Below, piece by piece: positions 1 through 5,654 of a stretch of 5,691 nucleotides of DNA. Where the stretch lies: NCBI GenBank assembly GCA_910585915.1, contig CAJUGF010000061.1:1-5691 (forward strand). Direction: 5' to 3'. The stretch comes from an uncultured Bacilli bacterium. Lineage in GTDB: Bacteria > Bacillota_I > Bacilli_A > RF39 > UBA660. How positions within the stretch are numbered: position 1 is the stretch's first letter; each line of letters starts with the position of its first letter. Under the pieces are notes generated by a model that saw nothing but the letters and a program-made list of their open reading frames with translations, ran no database searches and had not been told where the DNA came from. The translations under genes and the position numbers were made by a program.

Positions 1-5
1 AACAA

Positions 6-38
6 AAAGCGATATACTCTTTTTCAATATATCACTTT
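6..38 (-). terminator. Intrinsic terminator after the DHH phosphoesterase gene
   Basis: On the minus strand, bases 38-28 (AAAGTGATATA) pair with 16-6 (TATATCGCTTT). This gives an 11-pair stem containing one G-U wobble, with an 11-base loop. The stem ends in CUUU and runs into UUGUU at the window edge, so the U-tract is visible but its end is cut off. It lies about 60 bases beyond the DHH stop codon and would end that transcript. The opposite strand would have an A-C mismatch instead of the G-U pair, which favours the minus direction. Confidence 0.72.
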
Positions 39-53
39 GTCAACAATCTGAAA
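36..53 (-). repeat. Conserved 18-base core, left copy
   Basis: The minus strand reads TTTCAGATTGTTGACAAA. The same string with one change (ATT to ACT) occurs on the plus strand at 5637-5654, so the two copies are inverted relative to each other. The core sits exactly between two hairpins here, as it does at the right end. I infer a dispersed intergenic element; with only two copies in view this cannot be proved from the window. Confidence 0.65.
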
Positions 54-92
54 CGAGTTTTTAGTTTATCTAAATTCTCGTTTTTATTTTTT
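51..92 (+). terminator. Plus-strand intrinsic terminator
   Basis: AAACGAG (51-57) pairs with CTCGTTT (77-83). Inside it, TTTAG (60-64) pairs with CTAAA (70-74) around a 5-base loop, with a TT/TT internal mismatch between the two helices. On the plus strand the hairpin is followed by a T-rich run to 92. On the minus strand the same hairpin is followed by CAG and has no U-tract, so it should terminate transcription entering from the left. This suggests a converging plus-strand gene outside the window. Confidence 0.65.
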
Positions 93-99
93 AGAATTC

Positions 100-1092
100 T
101 TAAATTCTCCTAGTATAATTGCTATTTGCTAAGTATTTTAATCCTTCTTTTTTGGTTAATTTTGAAACTTTAGCTTTTTGTTCCTCTGTGATATTTACAC
201 ATGCAGCAGAAGGGTGTCCTCCTCCACCATGTCTCATTGCAATTTCACTTACATCAAAATCTTGAACGATTGAACGATATGATTTTTGTCCATATTCTCC
301 TTTATCCATAGCAACTACTATAAAATATTTAATCTCCTCTGGGTTATTATTTCTTTCAATATATTCTGCTAAGTCATTACGATATTCGTAGTTTGCATAA
401 ACCATTCCATATTTATTATTATTTTCATCAATAAAATACTCTGCTGATGTCATTATTGATTTTAATGCTTTATTATATTCTTCTTTCTTATGTTTAATCA
501 TTCTTATTTCTTTTTTGTCAAATTCAAAATTTTCTGGATTATTTTTTAGCCTCTCAATCATTTTCGATATATATTTTTCTGTTTTAATAATATTTAATAA
601 AATGGCTAAGTCGTGAGCTTTTTCCCCATTTTTCACTTTTTTCCATTGCCATGTATCTTCTAGTCTGGTTAATTCTACAAATTCATTGATTGCTTTGTTA
701 GTTTTTATTAAATTATTATTCACTAAATATTCATAGAATAAGTCTGTGCCACATCTTTTGCCTTTTTCATCTTCTTCCACTATTTTAGTAAATCTATATA
801 TATTTAGTTTTTCTTTAATTGCACTCACATGATGATCAAATACTAACACCTTATCTTTTAGTGAAGATTTGGCCACCATTGCAAGAGATGGATGATATAA
901 AGCTAAATCAGTTATATATATTTTATGATATTGGTTTAAATCTCCTGATTCTATATATGCTCTAAAAGTCTTTTCTAACTTATCAACATTTTCCTTTAAA
1001 ATACAATCAATATCATCAAAGGCTAATTTACTTAGAACGATACATCCAAGTCCATCTATGTCACTTTCATGACTAAATATTATATTTTTCAT
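100..1092 (-). CDS. DHH/DHHA1-family phosphoesterase (oligoribonuclease/RecJ-like superfamily)
   Basis: This 330-residue protein carries the ordered metal-binding motifs of the DHH superfamily: SHESDIDG (H8, D11, D13), ITDLAL (D62), FDHH (D86-H87-H88), CGTDL (114-118) and LEDTW (D146). The C-terminal DHHA1 substrate-binding domain follows, with RHGGGGHPSAAC at about 287-298. A helical charged stretch (about 150-220) joins the two lobes. Family members are Mn-dependent cytosolic hydrolases that act on short RNA, single-stranded DNA, pAp or cyclic dinucleotides. The sequence does not show which substrate applies, so I leave the symbol empty rather than call it nrnA or recJ. The ATG at 1092 is preferred over the in-frame GTG at 1110, because the binding site AAAGGA (1107-1102) lies nine bases before the ATG and would otherwise be coding. 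The final stop is TAA. All motifs are present and there is no truncation. It lies downstream of trpS with no clear terminator between, so partial co-transcription is possible. Confidence 0.9.
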   Translation of the reverse strand: MKNIIFSHESDIDGLGCIVLSKLAFDDIDCILKENVDKLEKTFRAYIESGDLNQYHKIYITDLALYHPSLAMVAKSSLKDKVLVFDHHVSAIKEKLNIYRFTKIVEEDEKGKRCGTDLFYEYLVNNNLIKTNKAINEFVELTRLEDTWQWKKVKNGEKAHDLAILLNIIKTEKYISKMIERLKNNPENFEFDKKEIRMIKHKKEEYNKALKSIMTSAEYFIDENNNKYGMVYANYEYRNDLAEYIERNNNPEEIKYFIVVAMDKGEYGQKSYRSIVQDFDVSEIAMRHGGGGHPSAACVNITEEQKAKVSKLTKKEGLKYLANSNYTRRI

Positions 1093-1101
1093 AGTTTTAA
1101 G

Positions 1102-1107
1102 TCCTTT
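1102..1107 (-). promoter_or_regulatory. Ribosome binding site deciding the DHH gene start
   Basis: AAAGGA on the minus strand sits nine bases before the ATG at 1092. It overlaps the codons after the alternative GTG at 1110, which itself has no good site upstream. This supports the shorter 330-residue product. Confidence 0.65.
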
Positions 1108-1126
1108 CACTAAAATAGATTTATCT

Positions 1127-1132
1127 AGTATA
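1127..1132 (-). promoter_or_regulatory. Possible -10 box upstream of the DHH gene
   Basis: The minus strand has TATACT at 1132-1127, about 35 bases before the ATG at 1092. A perfect TATAAT lies a little further upstream at 1148-1143. Neither has a convincing -35 hexamer at 16-18 bases. In such AT-rich DNA these boxes arise easily by chance, so a dedicated DHH promoter is only a possibility; the alternative is read-through from trpS. Confidence 0.25.
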
Positions 1133-1143
1133 TCAACTTTAGA

Positions 1144-1335
1144 TTATATTTTTATTAAAACTCCATCATTTGCGCCTTCATGTCGTATTCCAAATTGATA
1201 AAACCAACCATATATAAATTCTTTTTGACAATATTTGAAAACTTGTTCTATTGTATTCTGATTGTATTTTTTTATTAATTTCCGCTTGAGTCCATTTTAT
1301 TGTGAAAAATAAAGTATCTGGTGTTTTTCATTCAT
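1144..1335 (-). pseudogene. Candidate small gene remnant with one in-frame stop
   Basis: An ATG at 1335, inside the trpS 3' end, opens a frame of MNEKHQILYFSQ. A TAA follows at 1299-1297, and then 50 further open codons run to a second TAA at 1146-1144. The downstream part has an ordinary protein-like composition, including KYCQKEFIYGWFYQFGIRHE and the ending GANDGVLIKI. No ATG, GTG or TTG lies shortly after the internal stop, so the second part has no obvious way to be translated alone. The simplest reading is a gene of about 63 codons, once overlapping trpS, inactivated by a nonsense change. It could also be chance open frame in AT-rich DNA: the trpS frame is open over much of the same stretch too (1327-1181). 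I do not recognise a family. Apart from this and weak promoter-like boxes, I see nothing else in 1093-1327. Confidence 0.35.
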
Positions 1336-2428
1336 CTTTTTTATATTTATTGATGTGTTTTTCAATTAATTCTTGATCTTCGAAGTAGTTAATTGCCATG
1401 GCTTCTTTTATTTCTTTTAATGTTGCATTTGCAATGCTTGCTGCTTTCTTTGAACCTCTTTCTAATATTTTATAAACTTCGTCAATTCTATTCTCATAGT
1501 ATGTTCTACGACTTCTAATTGGCTCTAGTAATTGTTCAATGACATTTAGTAAGAATGTTTTAATTTTAACATCTCCAAGTCCACCTCTTTGATAATGTGC
1601 TTTTAATTCTTCTAAATTTTTATATTCTGGTAAAAATTTAGCAAAATCTTCTTCTGTTGAAAAAGCTTCTAAGTAAGTGAAAACTGGATTGTTTTTGACA
1701 GAACCTGGATCTTCAATACGAATATGATTTGGATCTGTATACATTCCCATAATCTTTTTCTTTACTTCTTCTTTAGAGTCTGCAAGATAAATGCCATTTC
1801 CAAGTGATTTACTCATTTTAGCATTACCATCAGTTCCTGGAAGACGTAATGCTGCTTCTGTCTCAGGCAATACTGCTACAGGTTCTATTAGGACTTCTTT
1901 TTTATAAATTCTATTAAAACTTCTAACTATTTCTCTTGTTTGTTCTATCATTGGAAGCTGATCGTCTCCTACTGGTACAATGTTGGCTTTAAAAGCTGTT
2001 ATGTCAGCTGCTTGACTAATGGGATATGTAAAGAATCCTACTGGAATATTTGCTTCAAAGTTTCTTAATTTAATTTCATTTTTAACTGTAGGATTTCTTT
2101 GTAGTCTTGATACTGTGACTAAATTAGAATAAAAGAATGTAAGTTCTGTGAGAGCAGATACTTGTGACTGAATAAAGATTGTTACTTTTTCTGGATTTAA
2201 ACCAATTGATAAGTAATCAAGTGCCACTTCAATAATGTTTTCACGAATTTTTTCTGGATTATCTGCATTATCAGTTAGAGCTTGAGCGTCTGCTATCATA
2301 ATAAACATTTCATCATAGTTTCCTTCTTCTTGGAGTTTTACTCTGCTTTGTAAGGATCCTACAAAATGTCCTAAGTGAAGCCTTCCTGTTGGTCTATCGC
2401 CTGTTAAAATAACTTTTTTCTTTGCCAT
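1328..2428 (-). CDS. trpS: Tryptophanyl-tRNA synthetase
   Basis: TrpRS is a cytosolic class I enzyme that activates tryptophan with ATP and charges tRNA-Trp. The 366-residue protein has the first signature as TGDRPTGRLHLGH (9-21, HIGH-type motif H18-L-G-H21). D142 in QAADITAFKA is the likely indole-binding aspartate. VPVGDDQ (151-157) contacts the nucleotide, and AKMSKS (203-208) is the second signature. A helical anticodon-binding C-terminal region follows, including RGGLGDVK and PIRSRR. The GDRPTG form, with RLQRNPTVK and YQRGGLGD, matches the streptococcal-type subclass as I remember it, rather than the GIQPSG form of Bacillus or E. coli TrpRS. A length above about 330-340 residues fits that subclass plus a short lysine-rich tail. 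The start ATG follows GTGAT by three bases. The gene has its own promoter and ends in TGA. Standard TGG codons elsewhere in the window show that UGA is a true stop. Confidence 0.97.
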   Translation of the reverse strand: MAKKKVILTGDRPTGRLHLGHFVGSLQSRVKLQEEGNYDEMFIMIADAQALTDNADNPEKIRENIIEVALDYLSIGLNPEKVTIFIQSQVSALTELTFFYSNLVTVSRLQRNPTVKNEIKLRNFEANIPVGFFTYPISQAADITAFKANIVPVGDDQLPMIEQTREIVRSFNRIYKKEVLIEPVAVLPETEAALRLPGTDGNAKMSKSLGNGIYLADSKEEVKKKIMGMYTDPNHIRIEDPGSVKNNPVFTYLEAFSTEEDFAKFLPEYKNLEELKAHYQRGGLGDVKIKTFLLNVIEQLLEPIRSRRTYYENRIDEVYKILERGSKKAASIANATLKEIKEAMAINYFEDQELIEKHINKYKKDE

Positions 2429-2431
2429 ATT

Positions 2432-2436
2432 ATCAC
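2432..2436 (-). promoter_or_regulatory. trpS ribosome binding site (GTGAT type)
   Basis: The minus strand reads GTGATAAT before the ATG at 2428. GTGAT can pair with the AUCAC end of the anti-Shine-Dalgarno sequence, in the same register as a full GGAGGTGAT. The upstream GGAGG half is missing, so the site is modest. Confidence 0.45.
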
Positions 2437-2453
2437 GTCTTTTCTATATCTTT

Positions 2454-2482
2454 AGTATAACAAAAAAACTAACTTGAGTAAA
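2454..2482 (-). promoter_or_regulatory. trpS promoter with extended -10
   Basis: On the minus strand TTTACT (2482-2477) is separated by 17 bases from TATACT (2459-2454). The -10 is preceded by TGT, giving the extended TGnTATACT form. Transcription would start near 2447, leaving a leader of only about 20 bases. That is too short for a T-box riboswitch or attenuator. The -35 box lies inside the upstream terminator stem. Confidence 0.6.
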
Positions 2483-2488
2483 ATTAGT
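2461..2488 (-). terminator. Intrinsic terminator of the three-gene cassette
   Basis: On the minus strand ACTAATTT (2488-2481) pairs with AAGTTAGT (2475-2468) as eight pairs, one of them U-G, around a 5-base loop. Seven U residues follow (2468-2462). The stop codon TAA (2486-2484) of the last cassette gene lies inside the left arm of the stem, so a ribosome terminating there would cover the hairpin. Confidence 0.8.
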
Positions 2489-3203
2489 CTTGCATTGTTA
2501 GTTTAATTGGAGATATTGGAGTTAAAAGTCTTCGATGCTTTTCTTTATCTGAAGGCTTTAAATCAATAATATTCATCGTATTTTTGATCGTCATTATTTC
2601 TACTGTAGACACAATTTTATTATTTACTATACCATTTTTTTCAATTCGCATATAATAATAATCATAGACGTCATATTCTGAATTTTTAAAGTTCGAATGT
2701 AAATTTTCTTCTATTTTTTCAACTAATTCATAAGGATTCCAAAAATATAAAAACTTATTCTCTTGTAATTCTTTTTCTTTGGAAAATCGTTTTATTTTTA
2801 AATGATTAAAGAAATCTTCCTTATCATATAAAATAATTTGACTTTCATAATAGGAATATAGTTGACGATTTATTTTTTCATTTAACACATTTACTTTCAA
2901 ATATAATTTCATTTGCTTTATTTTATTTAAGATATTTTGATCTTTCTCTTCATTTTTTAAAAGGTCATAATAATAGTCAAATGCATCAATATTTTTACTC
3001 TGAAAGTAATAATAACATAATTCAAATGCTGCTAATAATCGACAATTTGTTGTTAAAAGATCTTCTAATATTTTTACAACACATCTTGTTTCTCCAGCTA
3101 GTATTCTACGTTTTGCAATTAAAAATTGTTCATAACCATTTAAGTGTTCTTTTTTCTTTGAACAACTATTTTTGATACTTCCGTTTCTTTTTCCTTTCAT
3201 CAT
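2484..3203 (-). CDS. Uncharacterised protein, third gene of the cassette (about 239 aa)
   Basis: I do not recognise this protein. It opens with a very basic segment (residues 1-20, rich in K, R and S). A helical region follows with a tetratricopeptide-like pattern of paired helices (about 24-82, including ILEDLL and FELCYYYFQSKNIDAFDYYY), then charged helices to about 175. The end (about 178-239) looks different and strand-rich, with YDYYYMRI, KIVSTVEIMTIKN and NIIDLKPSDKEKHRRLLTP. There is no signal peptide or membrane segment. The ATG at 3203 is preferred because it overlaps the preceding stop as TAATG and has purine-rich GGAAAG seven bases upstream. An ATG follows immediately at 3200, and an in-frame TTG at 3218 would add five residues. 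The gene ends inside a terminator hairpin. A helical-repeat adaptor bound to the two upstream products is one possibility, with no direct evidence. Confidence 0.8.
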   Translation of the reverse strand: MMKGKRNGSIKNSCSKKKEHLNGYEQFLIAKRRILAGETRCVVKILEDLLTTNCRLLAAFELCYYYFQSKNIDAFDYYYDLLKNEEKDQNILNKIKQMKLYLKVNVLNEKINRQLYSYYESQIILYDKEDFFNHLKIKRFSKEKELQENKFLYFWNPYELVEKIEENLHSNFKNSEYDVYDYYYMRIEKNGIVNNKIVSTVEIMTIKNTMNIIDLKPSDKEKHRRLLTPISPIKLTMQD

Positions 3204-4117
3204 TACTTTTCTTTCCAAGAATCCAATTTTCTCACAAAATCATCACTTTCTTCTGTTTTTATTTCGTCTAAGGATAATATTGTTCCATTACATTCATTTT
3301 TTGATATAACATCTATTGTATTCCATAATGCTTCTCTGCAAAAATCTTGATCTGTCATTAATCTATGTAAGATCATATCAAAATCATTTTTTTCGTAAAA
3401 ATCTATTGTATTCAAAATACTTTTGTTATTCTTTTCTTGTTGAAAGTATTTTGATATTGTGTAGTCTACTTTTGCTATTTCACATAATAGCTCTCTAGCA
3501 TTATCATAATCTAGTTTTATTAAATTTCGTACAAATCCATATAATGACATAATAATAGCTACTTCAAAATCCACGCCGCCCACTAGTATTTGTTTAGATC
3601 GTTTTTGTATATAGGCTTCGTTTAAGGTTTTTAAGGTGATTAATCTATTGTATCTTTCTAAATCAAATGTATGAAAGCTCGACATTTCTTCTAAAAAGAC
3701 ATTTTCTGCTAGGGATAATGATTTCAACATCAAAATCTTTCCTAGCTCATCCATTTCTGAAAATTCATAGCTCGCAGCAATAATTATTTTTAAAAATTCT
3801 GGATCACTACTTGCTTCTGCGATTAAGTCATCTGTATTTTCAATATTTAATAAAATTCCTAAATAATCTTCTTCCACTCCGTTTGTTAATCCTTCCTTTT
3901 GTTTATAGGAGTATAGTTTATAAGCGTCCAGATAAGAAATTGTTAAAATCGCTGACTTGATTAAGTAGATTAGTGGATTTTGAATGACATCTAGATTATA
4001 AAATCCTTGAACGTATGTAATGATACTTTCTTCTAATGTGAAACCATCATATAATAGTGAATTTATTTCAGTTGCAATTTTTTTTCTCATTTCATCACTG
4101 AATTTTTTTTCATTCAT
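3203..4117 (-). CDS. Uncharacterised helical protein, second gene of the cassette (304 aa)
   Basis: I do not recognise a family. The protein is acidic to neutral and predicted mostly helical, with hydrophobic helices near residues 46-70 (NPLIYLIKSAILTISYLDAY) and 184-204 (FEVAIIMSLYGFVRNLIKLD). Neither looks like a clean membrane span, because charged residues flank or interrupt them. Regularly spaced helix pairs (about 93-175) suggest a helical-repeat fold. I see no catalytic motif, zinc site, nucleotide-binding loop or signal peptide. The start codon is firmly placed: ATGA overlaps the previous gene's stop by four bases, with GAGGA ten bases upstream. The stop TAA shares one base with the next ATG. 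Such overlaps usually mean coupled translation and fixed stoichiometry, so a complex with its neighbours is a reasonable inference. Confidence 0.88.
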   Translation of the reverse strand: MNEKKFSDEMRKKIATEINSLLYDGFTLEESIITYVQGFYNLDVIQNPLIYLIKSAILTISYLDAYKLYSYKQKEGLTNGVEEDYLGILLNIENTDDLIAEASSDPEFLKIIIAASYEFSEMDELGKILMLKSLSLAENVFLEEMSSFHTFDLERYNRLITLKTLNEAYIQKRSKQILVGGVDFEVAIIMSLYGFVRNLIKLDYDNARELLCEIAKVDYTISKYFQQEKNNKSILNTIDFYEKNDFDMILHRLMTDQDFCREALWNTIDVISKNECNGTILSLDEIKTEESDDFVRKLDSWKEK

Positions 4118-5556
4118 TTTTTTCTTTTCCTCATTCTTTCTGCATAAATCATTTCGTAGTCGTTGTTTCCCATTTGTTCCATTTGCATTCTCTCAAATGT
4201 TGCATATAATTGTTTTTTCCATGAATTCTTTTCTTCTTTTGTCTCACTATTTCGTATTAAATACAACAATATGTTAACTAAGGCTATGCTTTGATGCTGA
4301 TCATATCCTTTTTCTTTTAATAATGTTTCTTTCCAAAAATAATATTGATGATAGGCAGTTCCATGAATTTCTTTTTCTACCCATGCAATAAGGTTTATTC
4401 CATTTTCATTTTCTTTGGTAATTTCTTCTAATAATAATTCACTCCATGTATCAGAGTCTCTTTTTTCGCAAGTCAAATATTCATTAAAAATTTCTTCTAT
4501 ATTCTCTGGCAGTTCAAAATTTGAAACACTCATTAATGCTTTTTTTCTTATTTCATTCAGTATAATTCCTGTTCTAATTTTATTCTTTGAAATACTAGTG
4601 ATATGGTTATTGCCATTATGATCAATTTCCCATAGAATTTTTCGTATTTCATCGTTTTTTATAGATAGATTATTTAAAAGATTTATTAATCTTTGTTTTT
4701 CAATTATATCAAGGCATCTTTTAACTACTTTACTTTGCAAATCATAGTACTGGTTTATTTCTTCTTCTATTTCTTTCCACTCTTTATCTGTTAAGATTTT
4801 TGTAGGTTCTACTTTTAGTTCGAAATTACTTTGGAAAGTTTTTTTTGGCTTTTCTAAAGACTGTGTATATTTTGGCTTACTTGAATTTTTTTTCGAAACT
4901 TTTTTTAGTTCTGCCATAATAAATTCTATAAATGCTGGTTTTAAAGATATAAAATTTAATGCTTCTCTTATTTTGGGAAGACTTTCTTTGGTAGGTCTTC
5001 CTGATTCATCTATAACTAAATCCTTGAATACCATTAAACCTTGTTTTACCTTTTCGCCTTTCAGTTTACTTTTATCCAACTCGTCTAGAATCATATTATA
5101 GTAATCTGGGTAGTCTGTTTTAATAGCTTCTTTTAATTTATCTTCAGTTTTTAAAGTATTATACTTTTCTTGAAATTTTTCTAATGTTAGTCCTGTACAT
5201 TTAATGTTTTCAAAAAATTCTGATGGTAAATATGGTGCTAATTTACTTGCTTTGTAAATTGGTCCTAATAGGTCTAAGAAAACATTTAATTTTTCATTAT
5301 CTGATATCTTCAAATTACTCACTATCATCTCTATATATGGAGAATAGCTAATTATTGAATTGTCATCTTCGTATTCAGCTTTTAGAACTAATATTATATC
5401 TACTATAATTTTAATAAATTTTTGGCTTTTCTCATTTAATATAGTAGGTACTTTAAGTTTATTGTTTGGGTCTATCTCTTCTGAAACATTTAAAAGTTTA
5501 TGAGCCGCTATTATCTTTTTTAATTCTTTTATTGCTTTTCGTTGATATTCTTTCAT
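4114..5556 (-). CDS. Uncharacterised two-part helical protein, first gene of the cassette (480 aa)
   Basis: I do not recognise this protein. It appears soluble and almost wholly helical. The N-terminal half (1-217) has a hydrophobic helix at about 45-60 (QKFIKIIVDIILVLKA) that is too charged to be a secure membrane anchor. A basic, low-complexity linker (about 218-252, rich in K, S, P and Q) joins it to a second helical half (about 255-465). The second half contains KEWKEIEEEINQYYDLQSKV and a conserved-looking tract of W, H and Y, AWVEKEIHGTAYHQYYFWKE, at about 391-410. The C-terminus is strongly basic (AERMRKRKK). I see no Walker, nuclease, protease or helix-turn-helix signature that I would defend. 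The start ATG follows GGTGAT by three bases and lies just downstream of a promoter. The gene ends with TGA inside the next gene's ATG. A nucleic-acid- or ribosome-associated scaffold is conceivable from the charge pattern only. Confidence 0.88.
   Translation of the reverse strand: MKEYQRKAIKELKKIIAAHKLLNVSEEIDPNNKLKVPTILNEKSQKFIKIIVDIILVLKAEYEDDNSIISYSPYIEMIVSNLKISDNEKLNVFLDLLGPIYKASKLAPYLPSEFFENIKCTGLTLEKFQEKYNTLKTEDKLKEAIKTDYPDYYNMILDELDKSKLKGEKVKQGLMVFKDLVIDESGRPTKESLPKIREALNFISLKPAFIEFIMAELKKVSKKNSSKPKYTQSLEKPKKTFQSNFELKVEPTKILTDKEWKEIEEEINQYYDLQSKVVKRCLDIIEKQRLINLLNNLSIKNDEIRKILWEIDHNGNNHITSISKNKIRTGIILNEIRKKALMSVSNFELPENIEEIFNEYLTCEKRDSDTWSELLLEEITKENENGINLIAWVEKEIHGTAYHQYYFWKETLLKEKGYDQHQSIALVNILLYLIRNSETKEEKNSWKKQLYATFERMQMEQMGNNDYEMIYAERMRKRKK
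4128..4132 (-). promoter_or_regulatory. Ribosome binding site of the 304-residue gene
   Basis: GAGGA on the minus strand lies ten bases before the ATG at 4117, inside the 3' end of the preceding coding region. It supports both the start choice and translation of the second cistron as a separate protein. Confidence 0.6.
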
Positions 5557-5559
5557 CTA

Positions 5560-5565
5560 ATCACC
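5560..5565 (-). promoter_or_regulatory. Ribosome binding site of the 480-residue gene
   Basis: GGTGAT on the minus strand ends three bases before the ATG at 5556. It matches the downstream half of the GGAGGTGAT consensus in the right register, as at trpS. Confidence 0.5.
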
Positions 5566-5581
5566 ACTTCTTTAAAGATTT

Positions 5582-5610
5582 ATTATAGTGTTAAGGATGT
5601 CAAAAAGCAA
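5582..5610 (-). promoter_or_regulatory. Promoter of the three-gene cassette
   Basis: A perfect TATAAT (5587-5582 on the minus strand) lies 17 bases downstream of TTGCTT (5610-5605), a weak -35 box. A perfect TTGACA is also present at 5603-5598, but only ten bases from TATAAT, which is too close for sigma-A use. Start of transcription near 5575 would leave a leader of about 20 bases. Confidence 0.5.
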
Positions 5611-5639
5611 TAAAAAAAGATATTCTTTTGAATATCTTT
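5609..5639 (-). terminator. Minus-strand terminator of a gene beyond the right edge
   Basis: AAAGATATTC (5616-5625) and GAATATCTTT (5630-5639) form a perfect ten-pair stem with a 4-base loop. On the minus strand the stem is followed by UUUUAUU (5615-5609), so it ends transcripts entering from the right, just before the cassette promoter. On the plus strand it is followed by CAGAC without a U-tract. Confidence 0.75.
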
Positions 5640-5654
5640 CAGACTGTTGACAAA
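5637..5654 (+). repeat. Conserved 18-base core, right copy
   Basis: The plus strand reads TTTCAGACTGTTGACAAA, matching 17 of 18 bases of the minus-strand sequence at 36-53. Here part of the core (AGACTGTTGA) also forms the left arm of the following hairpin. Confidence 0.65.

Noticed and set aside
1181..1330. Read-through of the trpS UGA stop into a 49-codon extension in the same frame.
   Set aside because: TrpRS is already full length, the extension does not resemble a TrpRS tail, UGA also ends the 480-residue gene, and TGG is used for tryptophan. The open frame is probably a by-product of AT-rich sequence.
2981..3175. Plus-strand open frame of 64 codons.
   Set aside because: It lies wholly antisense to the third cassette gene, and its leucine/isoleucine-rich translation is typical of the complement of lysine- and asparagine-rich codons.
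3316..3498. Plus-strand open frame of 60 codons.
   Set aside because: Antisense to the 304-residue gene, no convincing ribosome binding site, and composition typical of a shadow frame.
4020..4277. Plus-strand open frame of 85 codons that looks like a hydrophobic small membrane protein.
   Set aside because: It spans the junction of two real minus-strand genes; the phenylalanine/serine-rich product is the complement of AAA/GAA-rich coding sequence.
4415..4621. Plus-strand open frame of 68 codons.
   Set aside because: Antisense inside the 480-residue gene, with no independent signal.
5587..5603. TTGACA and TATAAT as a perfect sigma-A promoter for the cassette.
   Set aside because: The spacing is only ten bases instead of 16-18. 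TTGCTT at 17 bases is the more plausible -35 partner, though weaker in sequence.
36..5654. Inverted 18-base repeats near both ends as terminal inverted repeats of a transposon.
   Set aside because: There is no transposase, no visible target-site duplication, a housekeeping trpS lies inside, and both copies sit in terminator hairpins. A dispersed terminator-associated element explains them better.
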